NCBI RefSeq assembly: GCF_900155605.1
Contig: NZ_LT707420.1
Span: 1,296,842-1,360,841 of the forward strand
Direction of reading: 5' to 3'
Length of the DNA stretch: 64,000 bases
DNA from: Actinomyces marseillensis
GTDB taxonomy: Bacteria > Actinomycetota > Actinomycetes > Actinomycetales > Actinomycetaceae
Shown here: positions 50,945-61,037 of the stretch, piece after piece
How positions within the stretch are numbered: position 1 is the stretch's first letter
Layout of the letters: the number at the start of each line of letters is the position of its first letter
Program-made: the position numbers and the translations under genes
The notes under the pieces: generated by a model
The model's input: the letters and a program-made list of their open reading frames with translations, nothing else
Database searches by the model: none
Told to the model about the DNA's origin: nothing

Positions 50945-51166
50945 TCAGGATCCTTGCGTGAAGTAATTGCGCTCATCAATAATGTCAAGGGCCTTCGGGG
51001 CAATTGCATCGAGATGCTGATTGGCATGATGCGCGCAGAAGTTTAGTGTTCCCGTAGTAAGAGTGACCCGCACCCACGCGCGCGCTCCGCACTGATCACA
51101 ACGATCGTGGGCGGTCAAAATCGGGGGGAGTGTCTGTCGTGCATTCTCAGTAGTTACGGTATCCAT
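50945..51166 (-). CDS. DUF7455 small zinc-ribbon-like protein
   Basis: A 73-aa actinobacterial protein with one CxxC (HDRCDQCGARAWVRV) and a CAHHANQHLDAI segment that together could bind one metal. It commonly lies between the sigma factor gene and the parE/gyrB paralogue, as here. Function unknown. Confidence 0.78.
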   Translation of the reverse strand: MDTVTTENARQTLPPILTAHDRCDQCGARAWVRVTLTTGTLNFCAHHANQHLDAIAPKALDIIDERNYFTQGS

Positions 51167-51311
51167 GCATCTATAAGACCACGTTAAAGACGATCAAGAA
51201 GCGAAAAATGTCTTTTTCTGCCAATGGCCGAAAATCTGGGAACGTATCACAATTTGTCGATTTCGGTGCGTGAGCGCCTGAGTTGGCACATGCTCTTCGT
51301 ACACTGTCTGG

Positions 51312-53420
51312 GTGAGTGAAACCCAAGCCTCAGACTACTCCGCGCGGCATCTATCGGTTCTTGAAGGACTCGAGGCCGTTCGTAAACGCCCAGGCATGTA
51401 CATTGGTTCGACCGACCACCGTGGGCTTATGCACTGCCTGTGGGAGATTATTGATAATGCGGTCGACGAGGCCTTGGAAGGATTCTGCGACACGATTGAT
51501 GTGCGCTTGCATCCTGACCACTCAGCTTCGGTTGCTGATAATGGTCGTGGTATTCCCGTAGATGATGTCCCCGGAGTTGGCCTTTCGGGCGTGGAAGTTG
51601 TCTTCACCAAGCTTCATGCTGGTGGAAAGTTTGGAAACGGCTCCTATGCTGCCTCGGGCGGCCTCCACGGTGTCGGTGCCTCTGTTGTGAATGCGCTTTC
51701 GGCGCGAATGGACGTCGAGGTCGACCGCGGTGGTAAAACTTGGCAGATGTGTTTCAGGCGAGGAGAGCCCGGCGAATTCGATGATTCTCGTCAGCGCACT
51801 CCGAATTCTCCCTTCCAAGCTTTTACCGATGAGTCTCGACTGAAGACAATCGCTAAAGTCTCAAAGAAAAAAACGGGCACCAGAGTTCGTTTTTGGGCGG
51901 ACTATCAGATCTTCCCTTCGGATGAAGGCTTTACTTGGGACACTCTTCTTGCCCGTGCCCGTCAAACGGCGTTCTTGGTTCCTGGTCTGACGATCAATTG
52001 CTTCGATGAACGCGGTGAAGAAACGATTCACGAATCATTCCGTTTCGACGGAGGCGTTGTCGATTTCGTTGATTGGCTCGCAACTGATGGCCCCGTGACG
52101 GATACCTGGCACATTCAAGGTGAAGGCACCTTTACGGAAACGGTGCAAGCTTTGGATTCTGAGAGCGGTCATTTGAAGGCCGTCGAAACCGAACGCACAT
52201 GTGAAGTTGACTGTGCGTTGCGATGGGGAATCGGCTACGAGGCACAGCTCCAATCCTTCGTTAATATCATCGCAACCCCTAAGGGCGGAACCCACGTTGC
52301 GGGCTTTGAACAAGCCGTTTTGAAGGTACTTCGCGCCCAGGTCGATAAGAATGCACGCAAACTGAAAGTTTCGGCTAAGGACGGTCGTCCTGAGAAAGAT
52401 GACGTGTTAGCTGGTCTTACCGCGGTTGTTACTGTTCGTTTCCCTGAACCTCAGTTTGAGGGGCAAACAAAGGAAATTCTGGGGACTCCCCAGATTCGTT
52501 CAGTCGTTGCGCGCGTGGTCGGCGATTGGCTCGAGGCGAAGTTTGCTTCGTCCAAGCGCGACGATAAGCAGCAAACCAGTGCTCTTTTGGACAAAGTCGT
52601 TGGAGAAATGAAAGCGCGTGTCTCCGCGCGTATTCACAAAGAAATCTCCCGTCGCAAAAATGCTTTGGAGACTTCTTCTCTTCCTGCAAAACTTGCGGAT
52701 TGCCGAGCAGAAGATGTCGAACAGACCGAACTCTTTATCGTCGAGGGCGACTCAGCGCTCGGAACCGCAAAGGCAGCGCGTAATTCGCAGTACCAGGCGC
52801 TTTTCCCGATTCGAGGGAAAATCCTCAATGTCCAGAAAGCCTCGACTGCCGATATGCTCGCTAATGCCGAGTGCGCGAATATTATTCAGGTGATTGGCGC
52901 CGGTTCTGGACGTACCTTCGATCTTGAACAGGCGCGCTACGGCAAAGTCATTTTGATGACTGATGCGGACGTTGATGGAGCACATATTCGCACGCTTCTC
53001 CTGACACTCTTCTTCCGCTACATGCGTCCGATGGTTGAAGCGGGACGAGTCTATGCGGCTGTTCCCCCTCTGCACCGGATTGAAGTCGCTGGAAAGGGGC
53101 GAAAAGGACGGGAGTTCATCTATACCTATTCCGAGGAAGAACTCCATCGCCAGCTTGCTGCCCTGCGAAAAGCGGGCCGCAGCTGGAAAGAGCCAATCCA
53201 ACGCTACAAGGGCCTTGGTGAGATGGACGCCGATCAGTTGGCGGAAACGACAATGGACCGCGCGCATCGTTCACTTAGGCGCATCACACTTAAAGATGAG
53301 GAAGCTCTTCGTCGCGCCGAAGATGTCTTTGAACTTCTCATGGGGCAAGTTGTTGGTCCTCGACGTGATTTCATTGTCGAAGAGGCTGCGGGCATCGATC
53401 GTGACCGTATTGATGCCTAG
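51312..53420 (+). CDS. parE: Type IIA topoisomerase subunit B (ParE/GyrB-like)
   Basis: A 702-aa ATPase subunit. GHKL motifs: LWEIIDNAVDEALEG, VADNGRGIPV and the GGLHGVGASVVNALS lid. The TOPRIM part has VEGDSALGTAK and LMTDADVDGAHIR, and the C-terminus carries QRYKGLGEMDADQLAETTM. It resembles the second GyrB/ParE copy of actinobacteria. No parC partner is adjacent. It starts with GTG and appears leaderless: TACACT (51300-51305), 6 nt, GTG. Confidence 0.9.
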   Translation: MSETQASDYSARHLSVLEGLEAVRKRPGMYIGSTDHRGLMHCLWEIIDNAVDEALEGFCDTIDVRLHPDHSASVADNGRGIPVDDVPGVGLSGVEVVFTKLHAGGKFGNGSYAASGGLHGVGASVVNALSARMDVEVDRGGKTWQMCFRRGEPGEFDDSRQRTPNSPFQAFTDESRLKTIAKVSKKKTGTRVRFWADYQIFPSDEGFTWDTLLARARQTAFLVPGLTINCFDERGEETIHESFRFDGGVVDFVDWLATDGPVTDTWHIQGEGTFTETVQALDSESGHLKAVETERTCEVDCALRWGIGYEAQLQSFVNIIATPKGGTHVAGFEQAVLKVLRAQVDKNARKLKVSAKDGRPEKDDVLAGLTAVVTVRFPEPQFEGQTKEILGTPQIRSVVARVVGDWLEAKFASSKRDDKQQTSALLDKVVGEMKARVSARIHKEISRRKNALETSSLPAKLADCRAEDVEQTELFIVEGDSALGTAKAARNSQYQALFPIRGKILNVQKASTADMLANAECANIIQVIGAGSGRTFDLEQARYGKVILMTDADVDGAHIRTLLLTLFFRYMRPMVEAGRVYAAVPPLHRIEVAGKGRKGREFIYTYSEEELHRQLAALRKAGRSWKEPIQRYKGLGEMDADQLAETTMDRAHRSLRRITLKDEEALRRAEDVFELLMGQVVGPRRDFIVEEAAGIDRDRIDA

Positions 53421-53478
53421 GCGCTGCGCATAGATATTAACTAGGACTGAGGACCCGCTTTCCCGTAGAATATTTCCT

Positions 53479-54498
53479 ATGAATGGACTTGCGGAGCGTT
53501 TAAAGCCGCCCGAGGTAGTCTCTTTTCCAGGTTCTCATCTTGGTTTGCGGTGGCGGCCTTTGATCCCATCGGATCTAGGTGCAGTCGCCGATTTGATCCG
53601 CGAAGTTGAGAAAGAAGATGATGCGATCTTCCGGACAGCCTCGCAGGAGATTGCGGACTTGGCATTAGGACACCGTACGGCTTCCCCTCTCGAGGTGATC
53701 GTGGGAATCGCCCAGGATCATGGCATTGTTGCTCTTGGGAGCGTGAAAGTTTTGACCGGGGTTACCGAGGCCGCGGTTGCCATCGTCAACGCCGTCATTC
53801 ATCCTCTGTGGCGAGGCCGTGGAGTCGGGCGCTCTCTTCTTCACTGGCAAGACGGCCGCGCGCGCCAGATGCTCGTCGAATACTTCGGCGCAGAATCTAC
53901 TCTGCAGGCTTCAATCGCCAACTGGGTCGATGGGCACATGACGGACCGTCGGCGTCTCTACATTGCTGCAGGGTTTTACGCCAAGCACATGTTCCAAGTT
54001 ATGTATCGAGATCTCGAAGGTTCAGAGCATCTTGCTCCGGTCCCTCAGAATATAAAGATTTGCCCGATGAGTGAGGTTTCATTTTCGCAACTGCATCGTG
54101 TGCACTCAGAAGTATTCAGCGATCACCCCCTGACTGAAGCCCGAGATTTCTGGTGGAATCGTGCGCTTGAAGACTATGAGGATCGCTGGTCCTTCGCTGC
54201 GCTTACAGATGAGGGACAGATCTGTGGGTACTGCATGGCCGGTCGGTCTGCAGAAAGCTGGATTGCCCACGGGCGCCTCGAGGCGTATATCAATACCATC
54301 GGTGTGCCTGCCGATCACCGGGGGAGAGGTATCGCCTCGGCATTAATTTCTGCTTCAACTCGCGCCGCTGCTCATGATGGAATGAGCAGGATAGGTATTG
54401 ATGCAGATTTAAAGAGTCCAACGCATGCTCAATCTGTTTATGAACATCTTGGATTTGTTAATGATCGCACCCGCGTTTTTTACAGTATCGATCAGTAG
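53479..54498 (+). CDS. Double GNAT acetyltransferase, copy 1
   Basis: A 339-aa protein with two GNAT domains. The first has HPLWRGRGVGRSLLHWQ (about residue 115) and the second VPADHRGRGIASALISAST (about 275), each a Q/R-x-x-G-x-G/A acetyl-CoA loop. The two-domain form resembles MshD-like acetyltransferases, but the substrate is unknown. TAGAAT ends 7 nt before the ATG, so leaderless. A paralogue follows after 14 nt. Confidence 0.82.
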   Translation: MNGLAERLKPPEVVSFPGSHLGLRWRPLIPSDLGAVADLIREVEKEDDAIFRTASQEIADLALGHRTASPLEVIVGIAQDHGIVALGSVKVLTGVTEAAVAIVNAVIHPLWRGRGVGRSLLHWQDGRARQMLVEYFGAESTLQASIANWVDGHMTDRRRLYIAAGFYAKHMFQVMYRDLEGSEHLAPVPQNIKICPMSEVSFSQLHRVHSEVFSDHPLTEARDFWWNRALEDYEDRWSFAALTDEGQICGYCMAGRSAESWIAHGRLEAYINTIGVPADHRGRGIASALISASTRAAAHDGMSRIGIDADLKSPTHAQSVYEHLGFVNDRTRVFYSIDQ

Positions 54499-54512
54499 AA
54501 GTACGGTAATGA

Positions 54513-55538
54513 ATGGTTTCATTTCAACTCACAGGAAATGAGGACAGCATCCCGCCCTTTCCTCCGGAACATCACGGTATTACGTGGCGTGTTCTCACAG
54601 AGGATGATCTTCACGCACTCGGTGCGCTAATTGCGCGCATGGAGGCGCGTGATAATCCGCCGTATCGCACAGCATTAGCTGAAGTCGCTGAAATGCTTTC
54701 TTTGCCCACTCAATGGAGAGGAATCGTCGGTATAGCAACGAAAGGTATGGCGTCGGGACGCATGGTAGCCTTCGCCCAGACACGATTGCGCGCCTCTGCA
54801 CGCATTGAATGTCTATGCCAAGGAGGCGTCGATCCTGACTTTCGTCGTATCGGGCTCGGACGTGCCTTGGTCGACTGGCAAATCCTTTCAGCGCAGGCGA
54901 TGCTTGAACGCTATAAAGGCAACGGTAGCCGCGCAATCGTGAGCTATGTTGAAAACTGGCAAGACGACCTTGAAGGTGCCTTGAAATCTCAAGGCTTCCA
55001 TTGGGAACGCACCTACTACGACCTGCGAGCAAAACTGCGTCCTCTGCCTGCTATTCCTTCGCTCGGTTCCTATATTTCCATCGAACAATGGAGCCCCCAG
55101 TGGGATGAGGAACTACGTCAGGCTGCAAACTCCATAGCCCAGCAACAGGGCAGGACAGCGATGACTGAAGAACAATGGACCATGGGACGAAGCTCCTTCG
55201 TGCCAGAGTGGTCCTTCATTGCTGTCGACCGACGCTCCGATCGCCCCCGTATCGCGGGTTTCGTCTTATCGTCAAAGTACGAGCAAGATTGGGCTGCACT
55301 TGGTTGGAAAGAAGGCTACATCGATCAGATCGGTGTAGGAGATGAGTGGAGGACGGGTCGCGTCCTTGATGCGCTCGTCGCGACTTCGATGTCTGCTCAG
55401 GCGCAGGACGGTATGGCACATATTGCCACTGGAATCGCACAGGCAGAAGGCTCAGCGATGCTTTCCGTCTTTGAATATCTTGGCTTTAGAGTCGTCGGTC
55501 AATCGCGCTTGTACGCAATCGATGTTCCGGAGGCCTAG
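54513..55538 (+). CDS. Double GNAT acetyltransferase, copy 2
   Basis: A 341-aa paralogue of the preceding gene. The first acetyl-CoA loop is DPDFRRIGLGRALVDWQ. The second domain keeps the fold (VGDEWRTGRVLDALVATSM) but its loop lacks the normal G-x-G/A pattern, so only the N-terminal domain may be active. Translation is probably coupled to copy 1. Confidence 0.78.
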   Translation: MVSFQLTGNEDSIPPFPPEHHGITWRVLTEDDLHALGALIARMEARDNPPYRTALAEVAEMLSLPTQWRGIVGIATKGMASGRMVAFAQTRLRASARIECLCQGGVDPDFRRIGLGRALVDWQILSAQAMLERYKGNGSRAIVSYVENWQDDLEGALKSQGFHWERTYYDLRAKLRPLPAIPSLGSYISIEQWSPQWDEELRQAANSIAQQQGRTAMTEEQWTMGRSSFVPEWSFIAVDRRSDRPRIAGFVLSSKYEQDWAALGWKEGYIDQIGVGDEWRTGRVLDALVATSMSAQAQDGMAHIATGIAQAEGSAMLSVFEYLGFRVVGQSRLYAIDVPEA

Positions 55539-55586
55539 GCTTGCTGGACTTGACCTCCGAAATAGTATGAGTGTTAAGTCTAGTGC

Positions 55587-56039
55587 TTAGAGGACTTTGG
55601 AGAAGAACTCGCGTGTACGAGGGTTTTGAGGACTAACAATTACCCCTCTATCCATAAAGACCACGTGATCAGCGACCTCACGTGCGAAACCGACTTCGTG
55701 CGTCACAACGATCATCGTCATTCCCGCCTGCGCGAGATTTTGCATGACTGTCAGTACCTCGCCAACTAGTTCGGGGTCGAGGGCTGAAGTTGGCTCATCG
55801 AAGAGCATGAGTTCCGGTTTCATCGCGAGCGCGCGAGCAATTGCCACGCGTTGTTGCTGGCCACCTGAGAGCTGAGAAGGATAATGGTTGAGTCGATCTC
55901 CCAAGCCGACTAATTCCAAATATTCTTGTGCTTCTTCTCTTACCTCATTCCGGGGTCGGCCCAAGACGTGGATCGGGCCTTCCATGACGTTCTCAAGCGC
56001 AGTCATATGTGGGAAGAGATTGAAGCGTTGGAAGACCAT
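55587..56039 (-). pseudogene. Truncated amino-acid-type ABC transporter ATPase
   Basis: The frame encodes only the C-terminal about 150 residues of a polar amino acid ABC ATPase: it begins at the Q-loop ([18 protein letters not shown]), then signature [16 protein letters not shown], Walker [15 protein letters not shown] and switch VVTHE. The N-terminal about 90 residues with Walker A are missing; the sequence upstream of 56039 is a terminator and another gene, with no matching code. No permease or binding protein is nearby. It is a decayed remnant or the left-over end of a deletion. Confidence 0.82.
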
Positions 56040-56069
56040 TTGGTTGGGGTGACATCGTCAACAAAAGAG

Positions 56070-56104
56070 CTCAGGCTTGCAAACCGGTGGTCTGCAAGCC
56101 TGAG
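56070..56104 (-). terminator. Terminator of the DUF4191 gene
   Basis: 12-bp perfect stem (CTCAGGCTTGCA) with an 11-nt loop; on the minus strand it is followed by CTCTTTTGTTG. It lies at the truncation edge of the ABC ATPase remnant. Confidence 0.8.
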
Positions 56105-56110
56105 TGTGAT

Positions 56111-56806
56111 TTAACGTCCTCTCAATGCGCGTCGATTCGGACGAGCTCGAGCGGGATCAATTCCCTTAGGAATTGGTGCCGAACGTCTGTCAAGGGCGCT
56201 CAGGCGTTGGTTCACCAATGGCACTTCATCGCGCGTCAGGTTCTTCTTGAGTTTGCGAAGTTCGCGAAGCAGATTGGCAAGGCGCACTTGGCCTTTGCCG
56301 GTACCTACCTGAATTGTCGTGATCTCGACATTGCGCATAATGCGCTGTGCCTTCTTACGTTCTTGTTCGAGAAGGGAGCGAACGCGAGAGCTTGGGCCTT
56401 CTGAGATAAGAACAATTCCGGGGCGTCCGACGAGGCGCCAGACAAGGTCTTGTTCGGCATTGGCAGCAATCGGTTGCTCATTGACAATCCAACCGTTGCG
56501 GATGCGGCTAATGGCGACGTATACCTGGCCAACGCGTCCTTCCACCTGTGCGTAGGTCGCGCGGTCTGTCAGGTTAGACAGAATGAATGTCGCAATGAGA
56601 ACGCCGATTAAGAAGCCTAGGAACGTGAGCGAGAACCAGCCCGAGTGCGTCAATGCGGCTGCAAGAACGCCCAATGCGGTTGCAATCACAACAACGCCGG
56701 CCATGAGCCACCCGACCCAAGGGTAGGTTCGTTGACAAATTCGGAAGGCGTCCATCAAGTTGTGATAAAAACGCCGCTTCTTCTGAGGTGTACTTTTCTC
56801 GCTCAT
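56111..56806 (-). CDS. DUF4191 membrane protein
   Basis: A 231-aa actinobacterial protein with two adjacent transmembrane helices (VGWLMAGVVVIATALGVLAA and FSLTFLGFLIGVLIATFIL), a cytoplasmic domain (GRPGIVLISEGPSSRVRSLL) and a basic C-terminus. The family often lies near lipoate synthesis genes; here sucB and lpd, which carry or use lipoate, are 1-4 kb away. Function unknown. Confidence 0.82.
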   Translation of the reverse strand: MSEKSTPQKKRRFYHNLMDAFRICQRTYPWVGWLMAGVVVIATALGVLAAALTHSGWFSLTFLGFLIGVLIATFILSNLTDRATYAQVEGRVGQVYVAISRIRNGWIVNEQPIAANAEQDLVWRLVGRPGIVLISEGPSSRVRSLLEQERKKAQRIMRNVEITTIQVGTGKGQVRLANLLRELRKLKKNLTRDEVPLVNQRLSALDRRSAPIPKGIDPARARPNRRALRGR

Positions 56807-56853
56807 AACAGCTCCAATGTTAGCGGGTTTTTCTCCCTCAAAGGAATATATAA

Positions 56854-56890
56854 AGGGGGTGTGAAGCTCATGGTGAGCTTCACACTCCCT
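56854..56890 (-). terminator. Terminator of the yagU-like gene
   Basis: About 17-bp stem (AGGGGGTGTGAAGCTCA, one G-T pair) with a 3-nt loop, 13 nt after the stop; followed on the minus strand by TTATATATT. Confidence 0.75.
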
Positions 56891-56902
56891 AAAGTGTCAT
56901 GA

Positions 56903-57481
56903 TCAGCGGGTTGCTGCGGCCAGCGGAACCTCTGCATCAGGCTCGTGTGTGATGCGATTACGAATATCGCGACGGACGATTTCAATCGACCACAACCATA
57001 CGACGTGGCCCAGTGCCTCTGAGAAGTGTTCGGCCCAACTTTGTCCACCTTCAACCCAGGGGAAGGGGGAGGGGACGGTACCCATCAGTGGCATGAGAAT
57101 CAAGTGGAAGCCGATCCATACCAAGAGACCGAATGCTGCACCCTGCCAGAGCTTAATTCCGGGGAAATACTCAGCAACGATGCAGTAGAAGAGGGCGAAG
57201 ACAATTGCAAAAGAGAAGTGAATGATGAAGGAATAGATCGGCAGGTTATCGTTGCCATTGAAGCTGACCGTCGTGTGTACCTGATCCGAGGTCATTCCAA
57301 GCTGCTGCAGCAGCATCTGAGGAGGATTGGTGGCATTACGCTCAGGAGTGCGTGGTGGGAAGGGAACTTCCCAGCCGAACTTGACGATTGCCGAGAAGAC
57401 GCTGGCTAAAGCGCCAACAGCGGCGGCGACACCAACACGACGACGCTTAGAATCGGTTTTCTTGAAAAGATTTTTAAACAT
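56903..57481 (-). CDS. YagU family (DUF1440) membrane protein
   Basis: A 192-aa inner-membrane protein with four hydrophobic segments (VGVAAAVGALASVFSAIV; YSFIIHFSFAIVFALFYCIV; WQGAAFGLLVWIGFHLILM; HFSEALGHVVWLWSIEIV). The E. coli member is linked to acid tolerance; here the role is unknown. ATG 57481 is preferred to the TTG two codons earlier; the ribosome site is weak. Confidence 0.82.
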   Translation of the reverse strand: MFKNLFKKTDSKRRRVGVAAAVGALASVFSAIVKFGWEVPFPPRTPERNATNPPQMLLQQLGMTSDQVHTTVSFNGNDNLPIYSFIIHFSFAIVFALFYCIVAEYFPGIKLWQGAAFGLLVWIGFHLILMPLMGTVPSPFPWVEGGQSWAEHFSEALGHVVWLWSIEIVRRDIRNRITHEPDAEVPLAAATR

Positions 57482-57625
57482 GTTCAAGCTTTTCTATCGA
57501 TACTGATGAGCATTGATACCGAGCGCACCACGAGGCGACGCAACATCGCATACCGGTTGACAGTTTCTCATGTTTGGACGTTGATCGCTAGATGCGGACA
57601 TCGTTTCTGACGCTGCGAAATAAAA

Positions 57626-57655
57626 GTGGTGGGCAAGCACAAGCTTGCCCACCAC
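57626..57655 (-). terminator. sucB terminator
   Basis: 13-bp perfect stem (GTGGTGGGCAAGC) with an ACAA loop, 20 nt after the sucB stop; on the minus strand it is followed by TTTTATTTC. Confidence 0.85.
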
Positions 57656-57675
57656 AGTAATTAGATCAGTGAAGT

Positions 57676-59445
57676 CTACAGGCCGAGTTCTGACTCGAAT
57701 GCAGCTTCTTCAAGTCGGCGCTTCACATCCATGAGGAAACGGGATGCGTCTGCGCCGTCAATCAGACGGTGATCGTAGGACAATGAGAGATAAACCATTG
57801 AACGGATCGCGATCGAATCGTTGCCGAGTGCATCCTTAACTACAACGGGGCGCTTCACAATAGTTCCAACACCCATGATCGCCGTTTCCGGCATGTTGAG
57901 CACTGGCGTATCGAAAAGCGCGCCACCTGAACCAGTGTTCGTGACGGTGAAGGTCGAACCCGAAAGCTCATCAGCACCGATCGTTGCCGAACGTGTGCGT
58001 GCAGCAAGATCGTTGATTGAACGCGAAACGTCGGCGATTGACATTTCCTGGGCCTTCTTGATGACCGGGACCAGCAGGCCACGCTCCGTATCTACCGCGA
58101 TGCCAATGTTCTCGTGATCGAAGTACGTTACTTCCTTGTCATTAATCGTTGCGTTGAGCTTGGGGTGGAAGCGCAGCGCTTCGGTCGCAGCCTTGACGAA
58201 GAAGGGGAGGAAAGTCAGCTTGGTGTTCTCGCGCTGAACAAATGCGTCCTTTGCGCGCGCACGCAGAGCGGCGATCTTGGTGACATCAACTTCAATGACC
58301 GTTGTCAGCTGTGCAGCGGTGCTCAGTGACTCAACCATGCGGCGAGCAATGGTTTGACGCAAACGCGACATCTTCTCAGTGGTTCCGCGAAGCGGTGATG
58401 CCTCGCGGCCGGAGAAGACATTGTCGCCAGGGGCTGCTGCTACGGCAGTCTGAGGTGCTGCACTCGCTGCAGGAGCTGCAGGAGCTTGCACTGCCGCGCG
58501 TGCCTTGATTGCGGCCTCGACATCCTCGCGGCGGATCCTTCCGCCAATACCGCTGCCTGTGATCTCGGCAAGGTCGATACCTGCTTCACGAGCAAGCTTA
58601 CGCACGATGGGCGTGACATAGCCGGTAGCTGTCACTTCAGCCGGTACGGGGGTGGCTAGCTCACCCTTTGCTGCGGTTTCAGCCAACGAGGCCGCAGTCG
58701 GGAATGGGCTGACCGGGGCAGGGGCGCTCGGCGTAAGCGCGACAGGTGCAGGTGCTGCGGGAGCTGTCGGGGCAGAAACGGTAGCCGCAACCGGTGCCGG
58801 CGCGGGGGCTGCCGGAGCTGCCGGCTGAGCGGGTGTAGCAGCAGTCGTTGGAGCCTGAGCAGAAATAACAGCCAGGACAGTGCCGACCTCGACAGTATCG
58901 TCTTCGGCTACACGGATCTCTGCCAAGAAACCGGCTGCGGGGGAGGGAACCTCTGAGTCCACCTTGTCGGTCGATACTTCAACTAGAGGATCGTCGATTT
59001 CAACTGCATCACCGACGCCCTTCAACCAAGTGGTGACAGTGCCTTCGGTGACGGATTCACCCAATGCTGGCATAAGTACCTCGGTTCCAGCGACTGGCGA
59101 CGAAGCAGTCGGAGCGGGAGCCGAAACAGGTGCTTCGATGGGAGTGGAAGCAGCGGGCTCGGGAGTGCTTTCTTGTGCCGGCGCGGGACCATCTTGAGGG
59201 GCCTCGGAAAGATCTCCAATAACGGCCAGCTGTGTGCCGACCTCAACCGTCTCATCTTCTGCGACGAGAATCTGCAGAAGAACGCCCTCTGCTGGGGAAG
59301 GAACTTCAGAGTCCACCTTATCTGTAGAAACCTCGACCAAGGGCTCATCGAGTGCGACGGTATCGCCCACCGATTTCAGCCAGGTCGTGACGGTGCCTTC
59401 TGTTACCGACTCGCCCAAAGCGGGCATGATCACTGCGGTTGCCAT
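57676..59445 (-). CDS. sucB: 2-oxo acid dehydrogenase E2 (dihydrolipoyl acyltransferase)
   Basis: A 589-aa E2 core. Two lipoyl domains at residues about 1-80 and 115-195 each carry the lipoylated Lys in [12 protein letters not shown]. An Ala/Pro-rich linker follows, then a peripheral subunit-binding domain ([19 protein letters not shown], about residue 290) and the catalytic domain with [13 protein letters not shown]. The acyl group (succinyl or acetyl) cannot be fixed without E1. ATG 59445 has AAGGAGA. It follows lpd by 25 nt in one operon. Confidence 0.92.
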   Translation of the reverse strand: MATAVIMPALGESVTEGTVTTWLKSVGDTVALDEPLVEVSTDKVDSEVPSPAEGVLLQILVAEDETVEVGTQLAVIGDLSEAPQDGPAPAQESTPEPAASTPIEAPVSAPAPTASSPVAGTEVLMPALGESVTEGTVTTWLKGVGDAVEIDDPLVEVSTDKVDSEVPSPAAGFLAEIRVAEDDTVEVGTVLAVISAQAPTTAATPAQPAAPAAPAPAPVAATVSAPTAPAAPAPVALTPSAPAPVSPFPTAASLAETAAKGELATPVPAEVTATGYVTPIVRKLAREAGIDLAEITGSGIGGRIRREDVEAAIKARAAVQAPAAPAASAAPQTAVAAAPGDNVFSGREASPLRGTTEKMSRLRQTIARRMVESLSTAAQLTTVIEVDVTKIAALRARAKDAFVQRENTKLTFLPFFVKAATEALRFHPKLNATINDKEVTYFDHENIGIAVDTERGLLVPVIKKAQEMSIADVSRSINDLAARTRSATIGADELSGSTFTVTNTGSGGALFDTPVLNMPETAIMGVGTIVKRPVVVKDALGNDSIAIRSMVYLSLSYDHRLIDGADASRFLMDVKRRLEEAAFESELGL

Positions 59446-59470
59446 GTTCAATCTCCTTGTCGGTGGCAGG

Positions 59471-60844
59471 TCAGTTGTGTGCGTGGAGAGGCTTACCGGC
59501 CAGAGCCATCGCTGCTTCGCCAATAGCTTCGTTTTGCGTCGGGTGGGCATGGATCAGTGCTGCAAGATCTTCGGGGTAGGCTTCCCAGTTGACCATGAGC
59601 TCGCCTTCTCCGACCTGCTCACCAATACGTGCGCCGATGCCGTGGAAGCCGACGATGGGTCCATCTTCCACGGAAACGAGCTTAATGAAGCCCGTTGCTC
59701 CAAGGATATTAGACTTTCCGTTGCCCGCAAGGTTGTATTCGACCGTGTGCACCTTGTCGCCGTACTTCTCGCGTGCCTGCTTCTCAGTCAGGCCAACAGA
59801 GGCGATTTCGGGTTCGCAGAAGGTTACTCGTGGAATTCCAGATTCGTCCATCATCGTGGGGGAGAGACCGGCGATTTCTTCCGCCACGAAGATGCCCTGC
59901 AGGAAGCCGCGGTGTGCAAGTTGAAGTCCCGGAACGATGTCTCCGACTGCGTAGATGTTGCCCACACCGGTGTGCAGTCGCTCATTGGTGAGAACAAAGC
60001 CGCGCTCCATCTTGATACCGGCTTCTTCGTAGCCCAAACCTTCGGTGACAGGGCCGCGTCCGACTGCAACCAGGAGAACATCGGCATCGAAGGTCTTGCC
60101 ATCTTCTGTTGCGACGTGAACACCGGAGTCGTCCTGTGTTGCGCTGGCGAAACGGGTATTGGTGTGGAAAGCAATGCCACGCTTGCGGAATGAACGCTCG
60201 AGGTGCTTGGAAACTGCCTCGTCTTCGTTATTTGCAAGGTGGGGGAGCGCCTCGATGATTGTGACTTCCGCGCCGAAGGAACGCCAGACGGAAGCAAACT
60301 CTAGGCCAATGACGCCGCCGCCAAGAACAACTGCGCGCTGCGGGACCCACTCCATTTGGAGCGCTTGGTCCGATGTGATGATACGGCCGCTGATATCGAG
60401 TCCAGGAATTGAGCGCGAGTACGAGCCTGTTGCCAAAATGATGTTCCGGCCGACGATGCGGCGGCCATTGACTTCGATGGTGTCAGGGGAGGCAAGGCGC
60501 CCCCAGCCCTCGATCACGTCAACTCCGCGCGAAGAAAGCAGCCCTTGAACGCCTCGGAAAAGCTTGTTGATGATGGAATCACGATACTGACCAACCTTGG
60601 CCATATCGATTCCCTGCAAAGTTGCCTGGACTCCGAAGGTGTCCGACTCGCGAATCGCATCAGCAGTCTCTGCTGCGTGTAAATATGCCTTTGTAGGGAT
60701 GCAGCCACGGTGGAGGCAGGTTCCACCAACCTTGTCACCTTCGATAAGGGCGACTTTCAATCCCAATTGGGAGGCGCGCAAAGCTGCAGCATAGCCGCCT
60801 GACCCTGCGCCGAGGATGACGAGGTCGTATACAGACTCGCTCAC
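59471..60844 (-). CDS. lpd: Dihydrolipoyl dehydrogenase
   Basis: A 457-aa flavoprotein that reoxidises the lipoyl groups of E2 with NAD+. The FAD-binding start is [19 protein letters not shown], the redox disulfide [14 protein letters not shown] (about residues 42-47), the NAD-binding [16 protein letters not shown], and the C-terminal [15 protein letters not shown] with the catalytic His-Glu pair. GTG 60844 has AAGGAG 8 nt upstream; it is the first gene of the lpd-sucB operon. Confidence 0.94.
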   Translation of the reverse strand: MSESVYDLVILGAGSGGYAAALRASQLGLKVALIEGDKVGGTCLHRGCIPTKAYLHAAETADAIRESDTFGVQATLQGIDMAKVGQYRDSIINKLFRGVQGLLSSRGVDVIEGWGRLASPDTIEVNGRRIVGRNIILATGSYSRSIPGLDISGRIITSDQALQMEWVPQRAVVLGGGVIGLEFASVWRSFGAEVTIIEALPHLANNEDEAVSKHLERSFRKRGIAFHTNTRFASATQDDSGVHVATEDGKTFDADVLLVAVGRGPVTEGLGYEEAGIKMERGFVLTNERLHTGVGNIYAVGDIVPGLQLAHRGFLQGIFVAEEIAGLSPTMMDESGIPRVTFCEPEIASVGLTEKQAREKYGDKVHTVEYNLAGNGKSNILGATGFIKLVSVEDGPIVGFHGIGARIGEQVGEGELMVNWEAYPEDLAALIHAHPTQNEAIGEAAMALAGKPLHAHN

Positions 60845-61037
60845 GTGTTCCACTCCTTGATAGCGAAGAGAACGGACCTTCAATGTCCGACTTAGGTCCT
60901 ATTCTTCCACTAGTGACTGTATTTGTCCGCGAGAAAATAGCTGCTCAATCGGTTAGACAGCCCACATGTTGTGCAGTCGAAATTGGCAAGCTTTCTCAGG
61001 AAAAACAACTACTATGGCACTAAACGAAGGAGGAGAT

